A stretch of DNA of 64,000 nucleotides from Alistipes sp. (GCA_020026375.1 JAHHQN010000001.1:133207-197206); one strand, 5' to 3'. Shown: positions 53,156-62,665, counted from the stretch's first letter. Notes: generated from the sequence alone by a model not told the origin. Program-made: numbers and translations.

Positions 53156-53629
53156 CTACTTCACGAAGTCGGCCAGCGAGAGGGTCTCGCTCTTGGGGAA
53201 GGCCTTGGGGAAGACCGCCGCCACACGTCCCTTGAGGATAATGGCCTCCTCGGCCGTGAGACAGTTGCCCACCGTCACCCTGAAATAGGGATTCTCATAG
53301 GCCATGTAGACCTCCACTCCGGGGAAATTCTCCTCGAAGAGTTCCTTGGCAGCCACGGCCTCGCCGCGCGCCTGCGCCCCGTTGTCGACAAAGATGCACA
53401 CACGGTAGCCCTTATAGGCCGGCTGCACCGCTTCACGCGCCGCCTTCGACACCGCTGTGGCAGCCGTGCCATACTCCTTGACCGTCACCGTCGCCATACG
53501 TCCCTTCGAAGCCGAAGCCACGGGTTGAGCCAGACGGCTCTTGAATGTATCGATGGACTGCGCTTCCGCCTCCACGGCACACAACACTCCCACCAGAAGT
53601 GTCAGACCTTTCAACAATCTATTTTTCAC
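53156..53629 (-). CDS. SPOR-domain-like secreted protein
   Basis: 157 residues with a signal peptide (LLKGLTLLVGVLCAVEAEA). The C-terminal half (GYRVCIFVDNGAQARGEAV, then FPGVEVYMAYENPYFRVTVGN) follows the SPOR fold that binds denuded peptidoglycan at division sites. Last gene of an operon that runs from the ftsX-like gene. It directly follows the stop of the LEA-like lipoprotein gene with no gap. Confidence 0.82.
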   Translation of the reverse strand: MKNRLLKGLTLLVGVLCAVEAEAQSIDTFKSRLAQPVASASKGRMATVTVKEYGTAATAVSKAAREAVQPAYKGYRVCIFVDNGAQARGEAVAAKELFEENFPGVEVYMAYENPYFRVTVGNCLTAEEAIILKGRVAAVFPKAFPKSETLSLADFVK

Positions 53630-54130
53630 TTATTCCAAATATTTCTTCAATTCCTGGGTATCCACTCCAAAGGTATTCAAAAATTCCGACAATACCACCC
53701 CGCGGGCCGATATATTTGCATGAATCCAGCCGCACCGCCCCTTCACACGGTAGTTGACACGGATTGCGGAGGTCTGGTCGCGGAGGATTTTCTGCTTCAG
53801 TGCATAAAGTCCCATACGGTCGGGAAAACGGAATTTCCACCGCGAGGTGACGTTTCCGCAGCTGCGGCGGCCGACCGTCACCGGCTCGTGGAGGAGAATC
53901 TGCCCCAGCGGCCGCCCCTCGAGGAAGATGTCCAGCTCGACACGCCGTATTTTCAGACGGTGCGAGGTGCGGTTCACCACCCTCAGACTCAGGTCGGCCC
54001 CCGAGGAGCCATGTCCCTCGAAGCTCTCCACCCCCTCGATACGCACCCCCTCGCGCAGTTCGTCGGCCATGCGGCCGCACGAGGTCAGCAGCACACAGCA
54101 CAGCAGCACGAGGGCGTAGAGGCGACTCAT
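53630..54130 (-). CDS. LEA-type/Hin1-like small lipoprotein
   Basis: 166 residues. Lipobox LLTSC (Cys18). ADLSLRVVNRTSHRLKIRRVELDIFLEGRPLGQ fits the late-embryogenesis-abundant type 2 beta fold seen in bacterial lipoproteins; function unknown. The start ATG overlaps the menG stop by 4 nt (ATGA). The much longer open frame to 54694 continues inside menG and is not real. Confidence 0.75.
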   Translation of the reverse strand: MSRLYALVLLCCVLLTSCGRMADELREGVRIEGVESFEGHGSSGADLSLRVVNRTSHRLKIRRVELDIFLEGRPLGQILLHEPVTVGRRSCGNVTSRWKFRFPDRMGLYALKQKILRDQTSAIRVNYRVKGRCGWIHANISARGVVLSEFLNTFGVDTQELKKYLE

Positions 54131-54849
54131 CGCTCTCCGATGTAGATTTGTGCAATGCCGAAGGTCTGGCTCCGCGCCTTGCAGTTGTGGAATCCGGCCT
54201 GCTCCATGCGCTTCATGAAGGCCTCGGGCGAAGGGAACTCGGCCACCGACTCGGGCAGGTAGGTGTAGGCACGCTTGTCGTGCGACACGGCCGCACCCAC
54301 TCCGGGCAGGATATGGCGGCTGTAAAAGCCGTACAACGCCCTGAAAAGGCGGTTGCGGGGGGTCGAGAACTCCAATATAACGACCTTGCCCCCCGGTTTT
54401 ATTGTGCGGGCCAGCTCGCCGAGTCCGGCATCGAGGTCCTGGAAGTTGCGCACGCCGAAGGCCACGGTGGCCACATCGACCACTGCCGTGCCCACGTTCA
54501 GATGCTCGGCGTCGCCCTGCTCCAGCACCACACGTCCGTCGAGACCTCGCGCCTCGACCTTGCGGCGCGCCACGTTGAGCATCTCCTGCGAGAGGTCGAC
54601 ACCCAGCACGCTGGTGTTGCGCATCTTGCGCGCCATCTCTATGGCCAGGTCTCCGGTTCCGGTGGCCACATCGAGGATATGGGTCGGACGGCACTTGCGC
54701 ACCAGCCGCACCACACGCCTACGCCACAGGCGGTCGATGCTGAACGACAGCGTATGGTTCAAAAAATCGTATTTGGGTGCGATGTTGTCGAACATGTCGC
54801 GCACCTCTTCCTTCTTCTCCTTGTCAGTGTTATAAGGTTTTACCATCAT
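54127..54849 (-). CDS. ubiE: Demethylmenaquinone methyltransferase
   Basis: Makes menaquinone by C-methylation of demethylmenaquinone, using SAM. 240 residues; MFDNIAPKYDFLNHTLSFSID is the UbiE/MenG signature, ILDVATGTGDLAIEMAR binds SAM, and VAFGVRNFQDLDAGLGELART plus KPGGKVVILEFSTP complete it. Start at 54849 or 54846 (double ATG), overlapping the upstream stop. The organism is anaerobic, so menaquinone rather than ubiquinone is expected. Confidence 0.93.
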   Translation of the reverse strand: MMVKPYNTDKEKKEEVRDMFDNIAPKYDFLNHTLSFSIDRLWRRRVVRLVRKCRPTHILDVATGTGDLAIEMARKMRNTSVLGVDLSQEMLNVARRKVEARGLDGRVVLEQGDAEHLNVGTAVVDVATVAFGVRNFQDLDAGLGELARTIKPGGKVVILEFSTPRNRLFRALYGFYSRHILPGVGAAVSHDKRAYTYLPESVAEFPSPEAFMKRMEQAGFHNCKARSQTFGIAQIYIGER

Positions 54850-56090
54850 TCGTAACGTATTGTCTCGTCGGGTTTCACCGTCGAGATGATATATGTAGGG
54901 ATTGTCAACAACAAAACTATCGCCAGCAGCACGCCGCCGTTGAGCAGCACCAGCACCGGCACATCGAGCGACACGGGGACCACCGAGAGCAGGTAGCCCT
55001 CCGAGTCGAGACGCAGCCACCCGGTCAGCGACTGCACCACACACAGACCCACACCCACTCCGTTGCCCCACATCATGCCGCGCAGGGCGATGAACGAGGC
55101 GCGGTAGAGGAAGATGCGGCGGACATCGCCGTTGGGCATGCCCAGACTCTTCAGCAGACCGATCATGCGTGTGCGCTCCAGCACCAGAATGAGCAGCGCG
55201 GTGGTGATGTTGAAGAAGGCCACCACCAGCATGATGACGATGATGACCGCCGCGTTGACATCGTGGGCCTTGAGCCAGTCGAAGATGTTGGGGTACTGCT
55301 CCCCCACGCTCACGGCCATACAGTTGGTCGTCGCATCGCCGGGATCGTGGAGCAGCCGGTCGTTCAGCTCGCGGGCAAAGGCATCGGCCTGCGACAGGCT
55401 GCGGGTATGGATTTCGCACCCCGTCACCTGCTCCTTAGTCCAGCCCGACAGCCGCTGCACATTGCGGATATCGGTGAAAACAACCGCCCGGTCCATCTCG
55501 TCCATACCCGAGGAGTAGATGCCCGAGACCTTGAAGCGGTCGCGGTGGGGGGCGGCGTCACTCTCCACAAAGAGCATCTCCACCTTGTCGCCCACCTTCA
55601 GCAGCAGGCGGTCGGCCAGCATGCGCGAGACGAGGATATCCTTCGTGCGCACCGAGTCGGCCACCCGCGGCATCTGCCCCTCGACCACCCATCGGGGAAA
55701 CTCCCCTTCGGCCAGCGACGGACCGACACCCTTGAGCAGCACGCCCTCCACGGCATCGCGTGTGCGGACGATGCCGCCCTTCACGGCGTAGGGCGCAAGC
55801 CGCACGAACCCTTCGGTGGAGCGAATCAGCGAGTCGAGATGGGCGTCGAGCACCACAGGCTCGCTGTCGAGGGCATGGATACTCCTCACGTCGGTGAGTG
55901 TGACGTGGGCCGACATGACCGACATGTTGTGCGCCACATCGCGCTTGAAACCCAGAATCACCGCCAGCGACAATATCATCACCGTCAGACTCAAGGCCAC
56001 CGACACCACGGCGATACGCTCCATCACACCGGGCTTCTCGCCCGACGAACGTCGTGCCATACGGCGCGCTATGAAAAACGAGAGGTTCAC
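54846..56090 (-). CDS. FtsX/LolCE-like ABC transporter permease
   Basis: 414 residues: N-terminal helix (MERIAVVSVALSLTVMILSLAVI), a large periplasmic domain (about 45-260), then three helices near 275-400. The FtsX-like permease domain is visible (FFNITTALLILVLERTRMIGLLKSLGM). It probably extracts or moves lipoproteins (Lol-type). No ATPase gene is next to it. A putative start context is at 56090. Confidence 0.85.
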   Translation of the reverse strand: MNLSFFIARRMARRSSGEKPGVMERIAVVSVALSLTVMILSLAVILGFKRDVAHNMSVMSAHVTLTDVRSIHALDSEPVVLDAHLDSLIRSTEGFVRLAPYAVKGGIVRTRDAVEGVLLKGVGPSLAEGEFPRWVVEGQMPRVADSVRTKDILVSRMLADRLLLKVGDKVEMLFVESDAAPHRDRFKVSGIYSSGMDEMDRAVVFTDIRNVQRLSGWTKEQVTGCEIHTRSLSQADAFARELNDRLLHDPGDATTNCMAVSVGEQYPNIFDWLKAHDVNAAVIIVIMLVVAFFNITTALLILVLERTRMIGLLKSLGMPNGDVRRIFLYRASFIALRGMMWGNGVGVGLCVVQSLTGWLRLDSEGYLLSVVPVSLDVPVLVLLNGGVLLAIVLLLTIPTYIISTVKPDETIRYE

Positions 56091-56139
56091 GCTGCTATGC
56101 TTTTTGAGTAAAATTTATGCAAAGTAACACAAAAATTCG

Positions 56140-56147
56140 TATTTTTG
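56140..56147 (+). promoter_or_regulatory. -7 box of the Zn-peptidase operon
   Basis: TATTTTTG, 85 nt before the ATG. Confidence 0.5.
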
Positions 56148-56232
56148 CCCAATACAACGCCATAAATATGTGGAACACCCGTTTATCCGATAAACGCCAC
56201 GGCGTGGAAAACACCTAAAAATTTTAAGAAAA

Positions 56233-56997
56233 ATGATGACTTTACCCCTTATCGCCCTGCTTCAGGGATATTATTCACACCAGCCCGGCATCAGCATGTC
56301 GGCCGCCTCGATGGGCATGTATCTGCTGATTATCATCATCGGTATTCTGGGATATGTGGTGCAGGCCCGTCTGCAATCCGTCTTCCGCAAATACTCGCAG
56401 GTGCAGTTCCCCGGCGCGCTCACCGGTGCCGAAGTGGCCGAAAAAATGCTCCGCGACAACAATATCCACAATGTGAAGGTCACCCATGTGGCCGGCGAAC
56501 TGACCGACCACTTCAACCCCCAGACCATGACCGTCAACCTCAGCGACTCGGTCTACTCGTCGACCAGTGTGGCCGCCGCCGCCGTGGCCGCCCACGAGTG
56601 CGGACACGCCGTGCAGCACGCACAGGGCTACGCTCCGCTGGTCATGCGCTCGCAGCTGGTCCCCGTGGTGCAGTTCGCCTCGTCGGCCTCGACATGGGTC
56701 ATCATTCTGGGACTCATCATTCTGGCCACCACACGCAACGAAATGCTCTGCTGGGCAGGTGTGGGTATGATCGGCATGTCGGCCCTCTTCTCGCTGGTGA
56801 CCCTCCCCGTGGAGTACAACGCCTCGGCTCGAGCCATGGAGTGGCTCAAGTCGAGCCGCACGATGCAGGGCGCACAGCTCGCTCAGGCCGACGAAGCCCT
56901 CTCGTGGGCCGCACGCACCTATCTGGTGGCCGCCCTCAGCGCCGTGGCCTCGGTACTCTACTATGTATTCCTAATCCTCGGCCGTCGGGACGAGTAA
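56233..56997 (+). CDS. YugP-type membrane zinc metallopeptidase
   Basis: 254 residues. The HECGH motif (His121-Glu122-Cys-Gly-His125) marks a zinc peptidase; VARMLRDNNI-like substrate-binding region and YSSTSVAAAAVAAHECGHA are typical. N-terminal helix at about 27-43 and two or three helices after residue 140. Family function is not well known. First gene of a four-gene plus-strand run with the O-acetylation pair (gap 7 nt). Confidence 0.87.
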   Translation: MMTLPLIALLQGYYSHQPGISMSAASMGMYLLIIIIGILGYVVQARLQSVFRKYSQVQFPGALTGAEVAEKMLRDNNIHNVKVTHVAGELTDHFNPQTMTVNLSDSVYSSTSVAAAAVAAHECGHAVQHAQGYAPLVMRSQLVPVVQFASSASTWVIILGLIILATTRNEMLCWAGVGMIGMSALFSLVTLPVEYNASARAMEWLKSSRTMQGAQLAQADEALSWAARTYLVAALSAVASVLYYVFLILGRRDE

Positions 56998-57004
56998 CCG
57001 CGTA

Positions 57005-58633
57005 ATGGACAACAGGACTCCCAAGAATGTCATTCATCGGGGCAGTGCGGGCATCTTACTGCTCATCGCCCTGCTCGTGGGCGTGAGCTTCATTCCGCCG
57101 CAGCGTCTCTGCGGCGTGAACCTGCGGCGCGCCAACATTCTCTCCGACATCATCACCCTCGACTCTCCGTCGGACACCCCCGCCGACGGTGCACAGACCG
57201 ACACCCCTGCTCTCGGCGTAGAACCCGTCGACGAGGAGGAGTATGCCATCGACATCGAAGAGGTGTCGGAACAGGTGGAGGCCGTGGTCAGCCAACCGCG
57301 CCAGCCCCTGCAATACACCTATTCGTGGGATACGACGGCCGACACCCTCACACGCGGCCGCCATCTGCCGCGCAAGGCCCCCCTGCTCGAACAGCTGACC
57401 CCCATCGAGGAGTTCGACACGCTGGGCAGCCGCTCGCTGCGCGCCTTCTGCGACACCCTGCTCACGGCACGCCGCACGGTGAGAATCGCCGTTCTGGGCG
57501 ACTCGTTCATCGAGGGCGACATTCTCACGGCCGACCTGCGCGAGATGATGCAGGAGGTCTACGGCGGCGGCGGTGCGGGCTTCGCTCCCACGGCCTCGCC
57601 CCTCACGGCCTTCCGCCGCACCATCAAGACCCAGTCGAAGGGCTGGACCACCTACAACATCATGCGCTACAAGACCACCCCCGAACCCCTGAAGAGCAAC
57701 TACTTCGTCTCGGGCTGGGTGTGCCGTCCCTCGAAGGGCGCCTCGACACGCTGGGAGGCCACCTCCTACCGCCGTCATCTCGACCGCGCCACCCACGGCC
57801 GCCTCTTCTTCACGGCCACACGCGACTGCGAGGTGGTGGTGACCCTCAACGACACCCTCTCCCGCACGTTTGCCATCGACGGCGACGCCGCGGTGCGCCA
57901 AATCAAGGTCTGCGCGCCCGGGATTCACTCGCTGGAGATGCGTCTGCAGTCGGGCGAGGAGGGATTCACGGGCTACGGCGCACAGTTCGAAGGGTGCGGC
58001 GTGACGGTCGACAACTACTCGGTGCGCAGCAACAACGGCCACGCCATGTTCCGCACCAACCCCTCGGTCAACGCACAAATCGGCCAAATGAACGACTACG
58101 ACCTGGTCATTCTCCAATACGGACTCAACATCATGCAGTCGGGCGTGACGGTCTACAACCACTACTCGCAGCAGGTCGAGAAGATGATATCGTTCGTCAG
58201 GGAGTGCTTCCCCACAGCCGCCGTGCTGGTGATGGGTGTGAGCGACCGCTCGGTGAAGACCGACAAGGGTTTCGAACCCATGGACGCCATACCGGCCATG
58301 CTCAAATACCAGCGTCAGGCCGCCCTCAACACCCGTGCGGCCTTCTGGCCCACGGCCGAAGCCATGCACCGACAGGGCGGAATGGCCGAATTCGTGAAGA
58401 ACGGCTGGGCCGCCAAGGACTACACCCACATCAACTATCTGGGCGGTCAGCGCATCGCCTGGGCCCTGTTCGACGCCATCGACCACATCGCCCGACAACG
58501 TCACCGCATCAGGGTGGCGCAAGAGCTGAAGGCCAAGCGTCAGCAGATGATTCTCGACTCCATTCGCCGCTCGAAAATCGACCGCCAGATTCTCAGGCAC
58601 GATGACACGGCGAACAAATACCCGATGTTATGA
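57005..58633 (+). CDS. SGNH/GDSL-like hydrolase, AlgX/AlgJ-type partner of an O-acetyltransferase
   Basis: 542 residues: one N-terminal anchor helix (about 15-31), an acidic linker of about 60 residues, then an SGNH domain with GDS at 165-167 (AVLGDSFIEGDIL) and a C-terminal KDYTHINYLGG (near 477) holding the catalytic His. Such proteins finish O-acetylation in the periplasm together with a MBOAT protein. It overlaps the MBOAT gene by 4 nt. The polymer acetylated is unknown. Confidence 0.85.
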   Translation: MDNRTPKNVIHRGSAGILLLIALLVGVSFIPPQRLCGVNLRRANILSDIITLDSPSDTPADGAQTDTPALGVEPVDEEEYAIDIEEVSEQVEAVVSQPRQPLQYTYSWDTTADTLTRGRHLPRKAPLLEQLTPIEEFDTLGSRSLRAFCDTLLTARRTVRIAVLGDSFIEGDILTADLREMMQEVYGGGGAGFAPTASPLTAFRRTIKTQSKGWTTYNIMRYKTTPEPLKSNYFVSGWVCRPSKGASTRWEATSYRRHLDRATHGRLFFTATRDCEVVVTLNDTLSRTFAIDGDAAVRQIKVCAPGIHSLEMRLQSGEEGFTGYGAQFEGCGVTVDNYSVRSNNGHAMFRTNPSVNAQIGQMNDYDLVILQYGLNIMQSGVTVYNHYSQQVEKMISFVRECFPTAAVLVMGVSDRSVKTDKGFEPMDAIPAMLKYQRQAALNTRAAFWPTAEAMHRQGGMAEFVKNGWAAKDYTHINYLGGQRIAWALFDAIDHIARQRHRIRVAQELKAKRQQMILDSIRRSKIDRQILRHDDTANKYPML

Positions 58634-60138
58634 TTTTCGGCATGTCGACAGCGGAAATCGGTGAAAAGGTGGTGGCATTGTTGCAGTACGATGCCACCTC
58701 GCCGCTCATCTTCAGCAGCGGACTCTTCCTGTTCCTCTTCGCCGGCTTCCTGCTCTTCTACACCGCCCTGCACCGCACCGTCTCGCTGCGTATCCTCTAC
58801 GTCATACTCTTCTCGCTCTACTTCTACTACAAGTCGAGCGGCGTGTATTTCCTGCTGCTGGTCTTCGCCGCGGCGAGCGACTACCTCATCGCACGGCGCA
58901 TCTACGCCTCGCAAAACCCCTCTCACAGAAAATGGCTCGTGGCACTGAGTGTGGCCGTCAATCTGGGCATGCTGGGCTACTTCAAGTACACCAACTTCCT
59001 CATCGACCTCTCCCACGGACTCTTCGGCGAGGGATTCCTCCAGTTCCAGAACATCTTTCTGCCGGTGGGCATCTCGTTCTTCGTCTTCCAGTCGATGAGC
59101 TACACCATCGACATCTACCGCGGCGAACTCCGACCCCTCGACCACTGGTACGACTATCTGTTCTACCTGTCGTTCTTCCCCCAGCTGGTGGCCGGCCCCA
59201 TCGTCCGCGCCCGCGACTTCATTCCGCAAATCCGCCGCAACCCCGTGGTGGTCACACGCGGCATGTTCGGAATGGGCGTCTACCTCATTCTCACCGGACT
59301 CTTCAAGAAGGCCATCGTCTCCGACTACATCTCGCTCAACTTCGTCGACCGCATCTTTGACGAACCGCTGCTCTACACCGGTTTCGAGTGTCTGACGGGC
59401 ATCTACGGCTACGCCCTGCAAATCTACTGCGACTTCTCGGGCTACTCCGACATGGCCATCGGCATCGCCCTGCTGCTGGGCTTCCGCTTCCCCATCAACT
59501 TCGACTCGCCCTACCAGTCGGCCACCATCACCGAATTCTGGCACCGCTGGCACATATCGCTCTCCACCTGGCTGCGCGACTATCTCTACATACCGCTGGG
59601 CGGCAACCGCAAGGGTCGTCTGCGCGCCTACGCCAATCTGATGATCACCATGCTGCTGGGCGGTCTGTGGCACGGTGCGGCCGTGCGGTTCATTCTCTGG
59701 GGCGCCCTCCACGGTGCGGCACTCGCCCTCCACAAGCTGTGGCTGGAGCTGCTTCCCGGCGCACGGCGCGAGGGACGGCAGATGAACCCCCTGATGCGTG
59801 TACTGGGCATCGTGGTGACGTTCCACATCGTCTGTCTGGGCTGGCTGATGTTCCGCGCCGAGTCGATGCAAACCGTGTCGCTGATGCTCCACCAGATTTT
59901 CGAGCACTTCAATGCCCCGATGATTCCCCAGATGATTGACGGCTATGCCGTGGTCTTCTCGCTCATCGCCGTGGGATATCTGCTCCACTTCCTGCCCCAC
60001 TCCGCCGAGGTGTGGGCACAGAAGCGGGTCATCGCCTCGCCGCTGGTGGTGCAGGTGCTGCTCATGGCGGTGATGATATGGTGCGTGATGCAGACCAAAT
60101 CGAGTGACATTCAACCTTTTATATACTTCCAATTCTAA
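58630..60138 (+). CDS. MBOAT O-acyltransferase, AlgI/DltB-like
   Basis: 502 residues with about 11-12 hydrophobic helices. The MBOAT core EFWHRWHISLSTWLRDYLYIPLGG (302-325) and the invariant His348 in GGLWHGA (344-350) are intact. It should carry acetyl groups across the inner membrane for the SGNH protein encoded just before it. AlgI-like rather than Dlt-like, because there is no dltA/dltC nearby. Confidence 0.92.
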   Translation: MIFGMSTAEIGEKVVALLQYDATSPLIFSSGLFLFLFAGFLLFYTALHRTVSLRILYVILFSLYFYYKSSGVYFLLLVFAAASDYLIARRIYASQNPSHRKWLVALSVAVNLGMLGYFKYTNFLIDLSHGLFGEGFLQFQNIFLPVGISFFVFQSMSYTIDIYRGELRPLDHWYDYLFYLSFFPQLVAGPIVRARDFIPQIRRNPVVVTRGMFGMGVYLILTGLFKKAIVSDYISLNFVDRIFDEPLLYTGFECLTGIYGYALQIYCDFSGYSDMAIGIALLLGFRFPINFDSPYQSATITEFWHRWHISLSTWLRDYLYIPLGGNRKGRLRAYANLMITMLLGGLWHGAAVRFILWGALHGAALALHKLWLELLPGARREGRQMNPLMRVLGIVVTFHIVCLGWLMFRAESMQTVSLMLHQIFEHFNAPMIPQMIDGYAVVFSLIAVGYLLHFLPHSAEVWAQKRVIASPLVVQVLLMAVMIWCVMQTKSSDIQPFIYFQF

Positions 60139-60145
60139 CACGCCA

Positions 60146-60796
60146 ATGTACGATTTCGACCACAACCTCTTCCTCGCCCTCAACTTCGACGGCGGCCATC
60201 TGACCGACCAGATCATGCTCGCCATATCGGGCACCTCCATGTGGCTGCCCCTCTACGCACTGATTGTCTATCTGATATGGAAAAAATACGGCATCACCAG
60301 CACGCTGGCCTTCATCATACTCATGGTGTGTGCCATCGGTCTCTCGGACATGGTGTCGGGCATCTTCAAGCACAACGGCCTTTTAGGCTCGCTGCTGCCC
60401 GACTTCACACCGCGTGCACGCCCGATGTTCACCGCCTCGCTCGAGGGGCTTGACCTGTCGCTCGACTCGCTGCGCACGCTGCGCCGCGGCGCACTGCTCG
60501 CCGACCCCGTGGTGCATGTTCCCGTGGAGGCCGTGAGCGGCAAGTACGGCACCGTGTCGGCACACGCCGCCACCATCGTGACCCTCGCCGTGCTGTCGGC
60601 CAAGGCCATCGGCCGCCGCTGGTTCACGCTGCTGGTCATCGCCGCCACGCTGGTCATCTGCTACTCGCGCATCTACCTGGGCAAGCACTTCCCGATGGAT
60701 CTGGTGTGGGGTACGCTGGTGGGTCTGCTGCTGGGCTACGCGGCCTACCGTCTCTTCCGCACATTCGACCGCCGCTGGGGTGCGGCTCGAAAATAG
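60146..60796 (+). CDS. PAP2-superfamily membrane phosphatase
   Basis: 216 residues, about six helices. Motifs: PRARPMF for KX6RP (about 90), VSAHAAT for PSGH (about 130) and SRIYLGKHFPMDLVWG for SRX5HX3D (about 177-192). The second motif is diverged (SAH). Between motifs 1 and 2 is an insertion of about 40 residues. The start at 60146 (MYDFDHNLFLALN) follows the MBOAT stop by 7 nt; the open frame from 60104 is inside MBOAT. Possibly acts on undecaprenyl-type lipid phosphates. Confidence 0.87.
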   Translation: MYDFDHNLFLALNFDGGHLTDQIMLAISGTSMWLPLYALIVYLIWKKYGITSTLAFIILMVCAIGLSDMVSGIFKHNGLLGSLLPDFTPRARPMFTASLEGLDLSLDSLRTLRRGALLADPVVHVPVEAVSGKYGTVSAHAATIVTLAVLSAKAIGRRWFTLLVIAATLVICYSRIYLGKHFPMDLVWGTLVGLLLGYAAYRLFRTFDRRWGAARK

Positions 60797-60823
60797 GAAA
60801 ATACAGCCTCGTAAAAAAAATAC

Positions 60824-60862
60824 AAACCGTCTTCACAGATAATCTGTGAAGACGGTTTTTTT
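60824..60862 (+). terminator. Terminator of the O-acetylation operon
   Basis: A perfect 17-bp stem (60824-60840 with 60842-60858; one-base centre) then T. It marks the change from the GC-rich core to the AT-rich island. Confidence 0.92.
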
Positions 60863-60906
60863 CTGTATTCTTAAAACCACAATAAGACTTCAACCAAAGA
60901 AATGAT

Positions 60907-60914
60907 TAACTTTG
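60907..60914 (+). promoter_or_regulatory. -7 box of the restriction-modification operon
   Basis: TAACTTTG, 17 nt before the ATG. Confidence 0.58.
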
Positions 60915-60931
60915 CATAAAATATTTGAATT

Positions 60932-61828
60932 ATGTATAAAGCAAAACCTTTCGTCAAATGGGTAGGTGGTAAAACGCAACTCATTGAACAACTCGAAGCC
61001 CTGCTTCCAGCTGACTTTGATAAAAGGCAAAACATAACCTACGTAGAACCTTTTGTGGGAGGTGGGGCTATGTTATTCCATATGTTGCAAAAATACGACA
61101 ACATAAAAAGAGCCATTATCAACGATATAAATCCTGATTTGACAACATGTTATGAGGTGGTGAGAGATTTTCCTCAACAACTTATCACATCATTGTCAGA
61201 CATTCAATCCCAATATTACGCTTTCAAAAATGAACCGGAGCGCAAGGAATTCTTCTTGGCATGCAGAGACCGATTCAACACAAAAAATCTGGAAAAAATA
61301 GAAAATACAACCCTGTTTTTCTTTTTAAACAGGACATGCTTCAACGGTCTTTACAGAGTTAACAAATCCGGAAAATTCAATGTGCCTTTCGGCAGATATA
61401 CATCACCCACAATTTGTGATGCAAAGACCATAATGGCAGACAGTCAGATATTACAAAAAGTCGAAATATTGACTGGGGACTTCGAGAACACCGCTCTAAA
61501 GATCAAGGAAAACACCTTCTTCTACTTCGATCCCCCTTATCGACCATTGAGCAATACGTCAAGTTTCAATGACTATGCAAAAGAAGCCTTCAACGATATC
61601 GCACAAGTTAGATTAAAGCAATTCTGTGATAAACTGCATCAACGCGGTATTCTGTTTCTTCTCAGCAATTCCGACAGCATGAATGCAAACGGTGAAGACC
61701 GATTTTTTTATGACTTATATTCAGATTATACCATTAACAGAGTCTGGGCTTCGAGAAATGTCAATGCCAATGCCTCCAAAAGAGGGAAATTGACCGAAAT
61801 TGTCGTCGATAACTTTTCTAACCTATAA
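60932..61828 (+). CDS. dpnM: DpnM-like DNA adenine methylase (Dam-type, GATC)
   Basis: Methylates adenine in the recognition sequence to protect the host. 298 residues, alpha-class: PFVKWVGGK (6-14) and FVGGG (41-45) bind SAM, DPPY (200-203) is the catalytic motif, and FFFLNRTCFNGLYRVNKSG matches DpnM/Dam. Its genes, unlike the rest of the window, are AT-rich with A/T-ended codons, a sign of transfer. GATC specificity follows from family and from the adjacent DpnII-like nuclease. Confidence 0.9.
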   Translation: MYKAKPFVKWVGGKTQLIEQLEALLPADFDKRQNITYVEPFVGGGAMLFHMLQKYDNIKRAIINDINPDLTTCYEVVRDFPQQLITSLSDIQSQYYAFKNEPERKEFFLACRDRFNTKNLEKIENTTLFFFLNRTCFNGLYRVNKSGKFNVPFGRYTSPTICDAKTIMADSQILQKVEILTGDFENTALKIKENTFFYFDPPYRPLSNTSSFNDYAKEAFNDIAQVRLKQFCDKLHQRGILFLLSNSDSMNANGEDRFFYDLYSDYTINRVWASRNVNANASKRGKLTEIVVDNFSNL

Positions 61829-61832
61829 AACC

Positions 61833-62663
61833 ATGCCAGCACAAGACAGAATACCTTTTGAGACCTTTCTGAATCAACTTCAGACCACAAACCAGACTTT
61901 AGATTTTTTCTGCGACTTTCAGAAAATCAATAAAAACGTAAATGACATTAAATTGAGTCTAAACATGCTCAACAGTCTCATCGGCTCACACGATCTCAAA
62001 GCATCGGTAGAAACTTTGTGGGCAAGAGACAGACAAGCTTTTTCTGTAATGGACATATTAATTGCCGTCAGAGGTGCGAAAAATGTTTTGAATCCACAGG
62101 GTGAATGTATCAAACTCAACAAAATGTTTGACGACGTTGACTCCATCATGGAATTCTTAAACAGTACGGGACTTGCCGATATTTTTATCCATCGTAAAGT
62201 GCAGAATCTTGTAGATTATGTCTTCGGTATAGAAACAGGTTTGGACAGCAATGCCCGAAAGAATCGAAGCGGTCATATTATGGAAAACAAAATATCCCAA
62301 ATACTTACTCAACATAATATCGTTTTTCGAAGAGAAGTCTACTCAAGAGAATGGGCAGACATTGCAAACGTGTTAGGAAATGACAACAAACGATTTGACT
62401 TTGTCATTGAAACTCCTACCAAGAAATATCTTATAGAAGTCAACTTCTATAGTGATGGAGGAAGTAAATTAAACGAAACGGCACGTTCTTATTCAGAAAT
62501 TGGCCCCAGAATCAATTCCGTCGAGGGGTTTGAGTTTGTATGGATAACCGACGGCATCGGTTGGAACTCCGCTAAGACCAAACTGCATGAGGCTTACAAT
62601 ATTATCCCAAGTATTTACAACCTGACTACTATAAATAATTTTATAACTTCAATACAACAATAA
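61833..62663 (+). CDS. dpnB: DpnII/MboI-family type II restriction endonuclease
   Basis: Cuts unmethylated GATC. 276 residues (DpnII itself is close to 288). The catalytic core shows the PD-(D/E)XK pattern: Asp189 (RFDFVIE) and Glu202-x-Asn204 (YLIEVNFYSDGG). Start at 61833 (MPAQDRIPF) directly after the methylase gene, gap 4 nt. Co-occurrence with two methylases strongly supports the DpnII call. Gene name follows the pneumococcal system. Confidence 0.85.
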   Translation: MPAQDRIPFETFLNQLQTTNQTLDFFCDFQKINKNVNDIKLSLNMLNSLIGSHDLKASVETLWARDRQAFSVMDILIAVRGAKNVLNPQGECIKLNKMFDDVDSIMEFLNSTGLADIFIHRKVQNLVDYVFGIETGLDSNARKNRSGHIMENKISQILTQHNIVFRREVYSREWADIANVLGNDNKRFDFVIETPTKKYLIEVNFYSDGGSKLNETARSYSEIGPRINSVEGFEFVWITDGIGWNSAKTKLHEAYNIIPSIYNLTTINNFITSIQQ

Positions 62664-62665
62664 TC

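Noticed and set aside
53630..54694. 354-codon minus-strand frame covering the LEA-like lipoprotein and part of menG
   Set aside because: Only the 3' part (from the ATG at 54130) has a signal peptide and fold; the rest is the wrong frame of menG.
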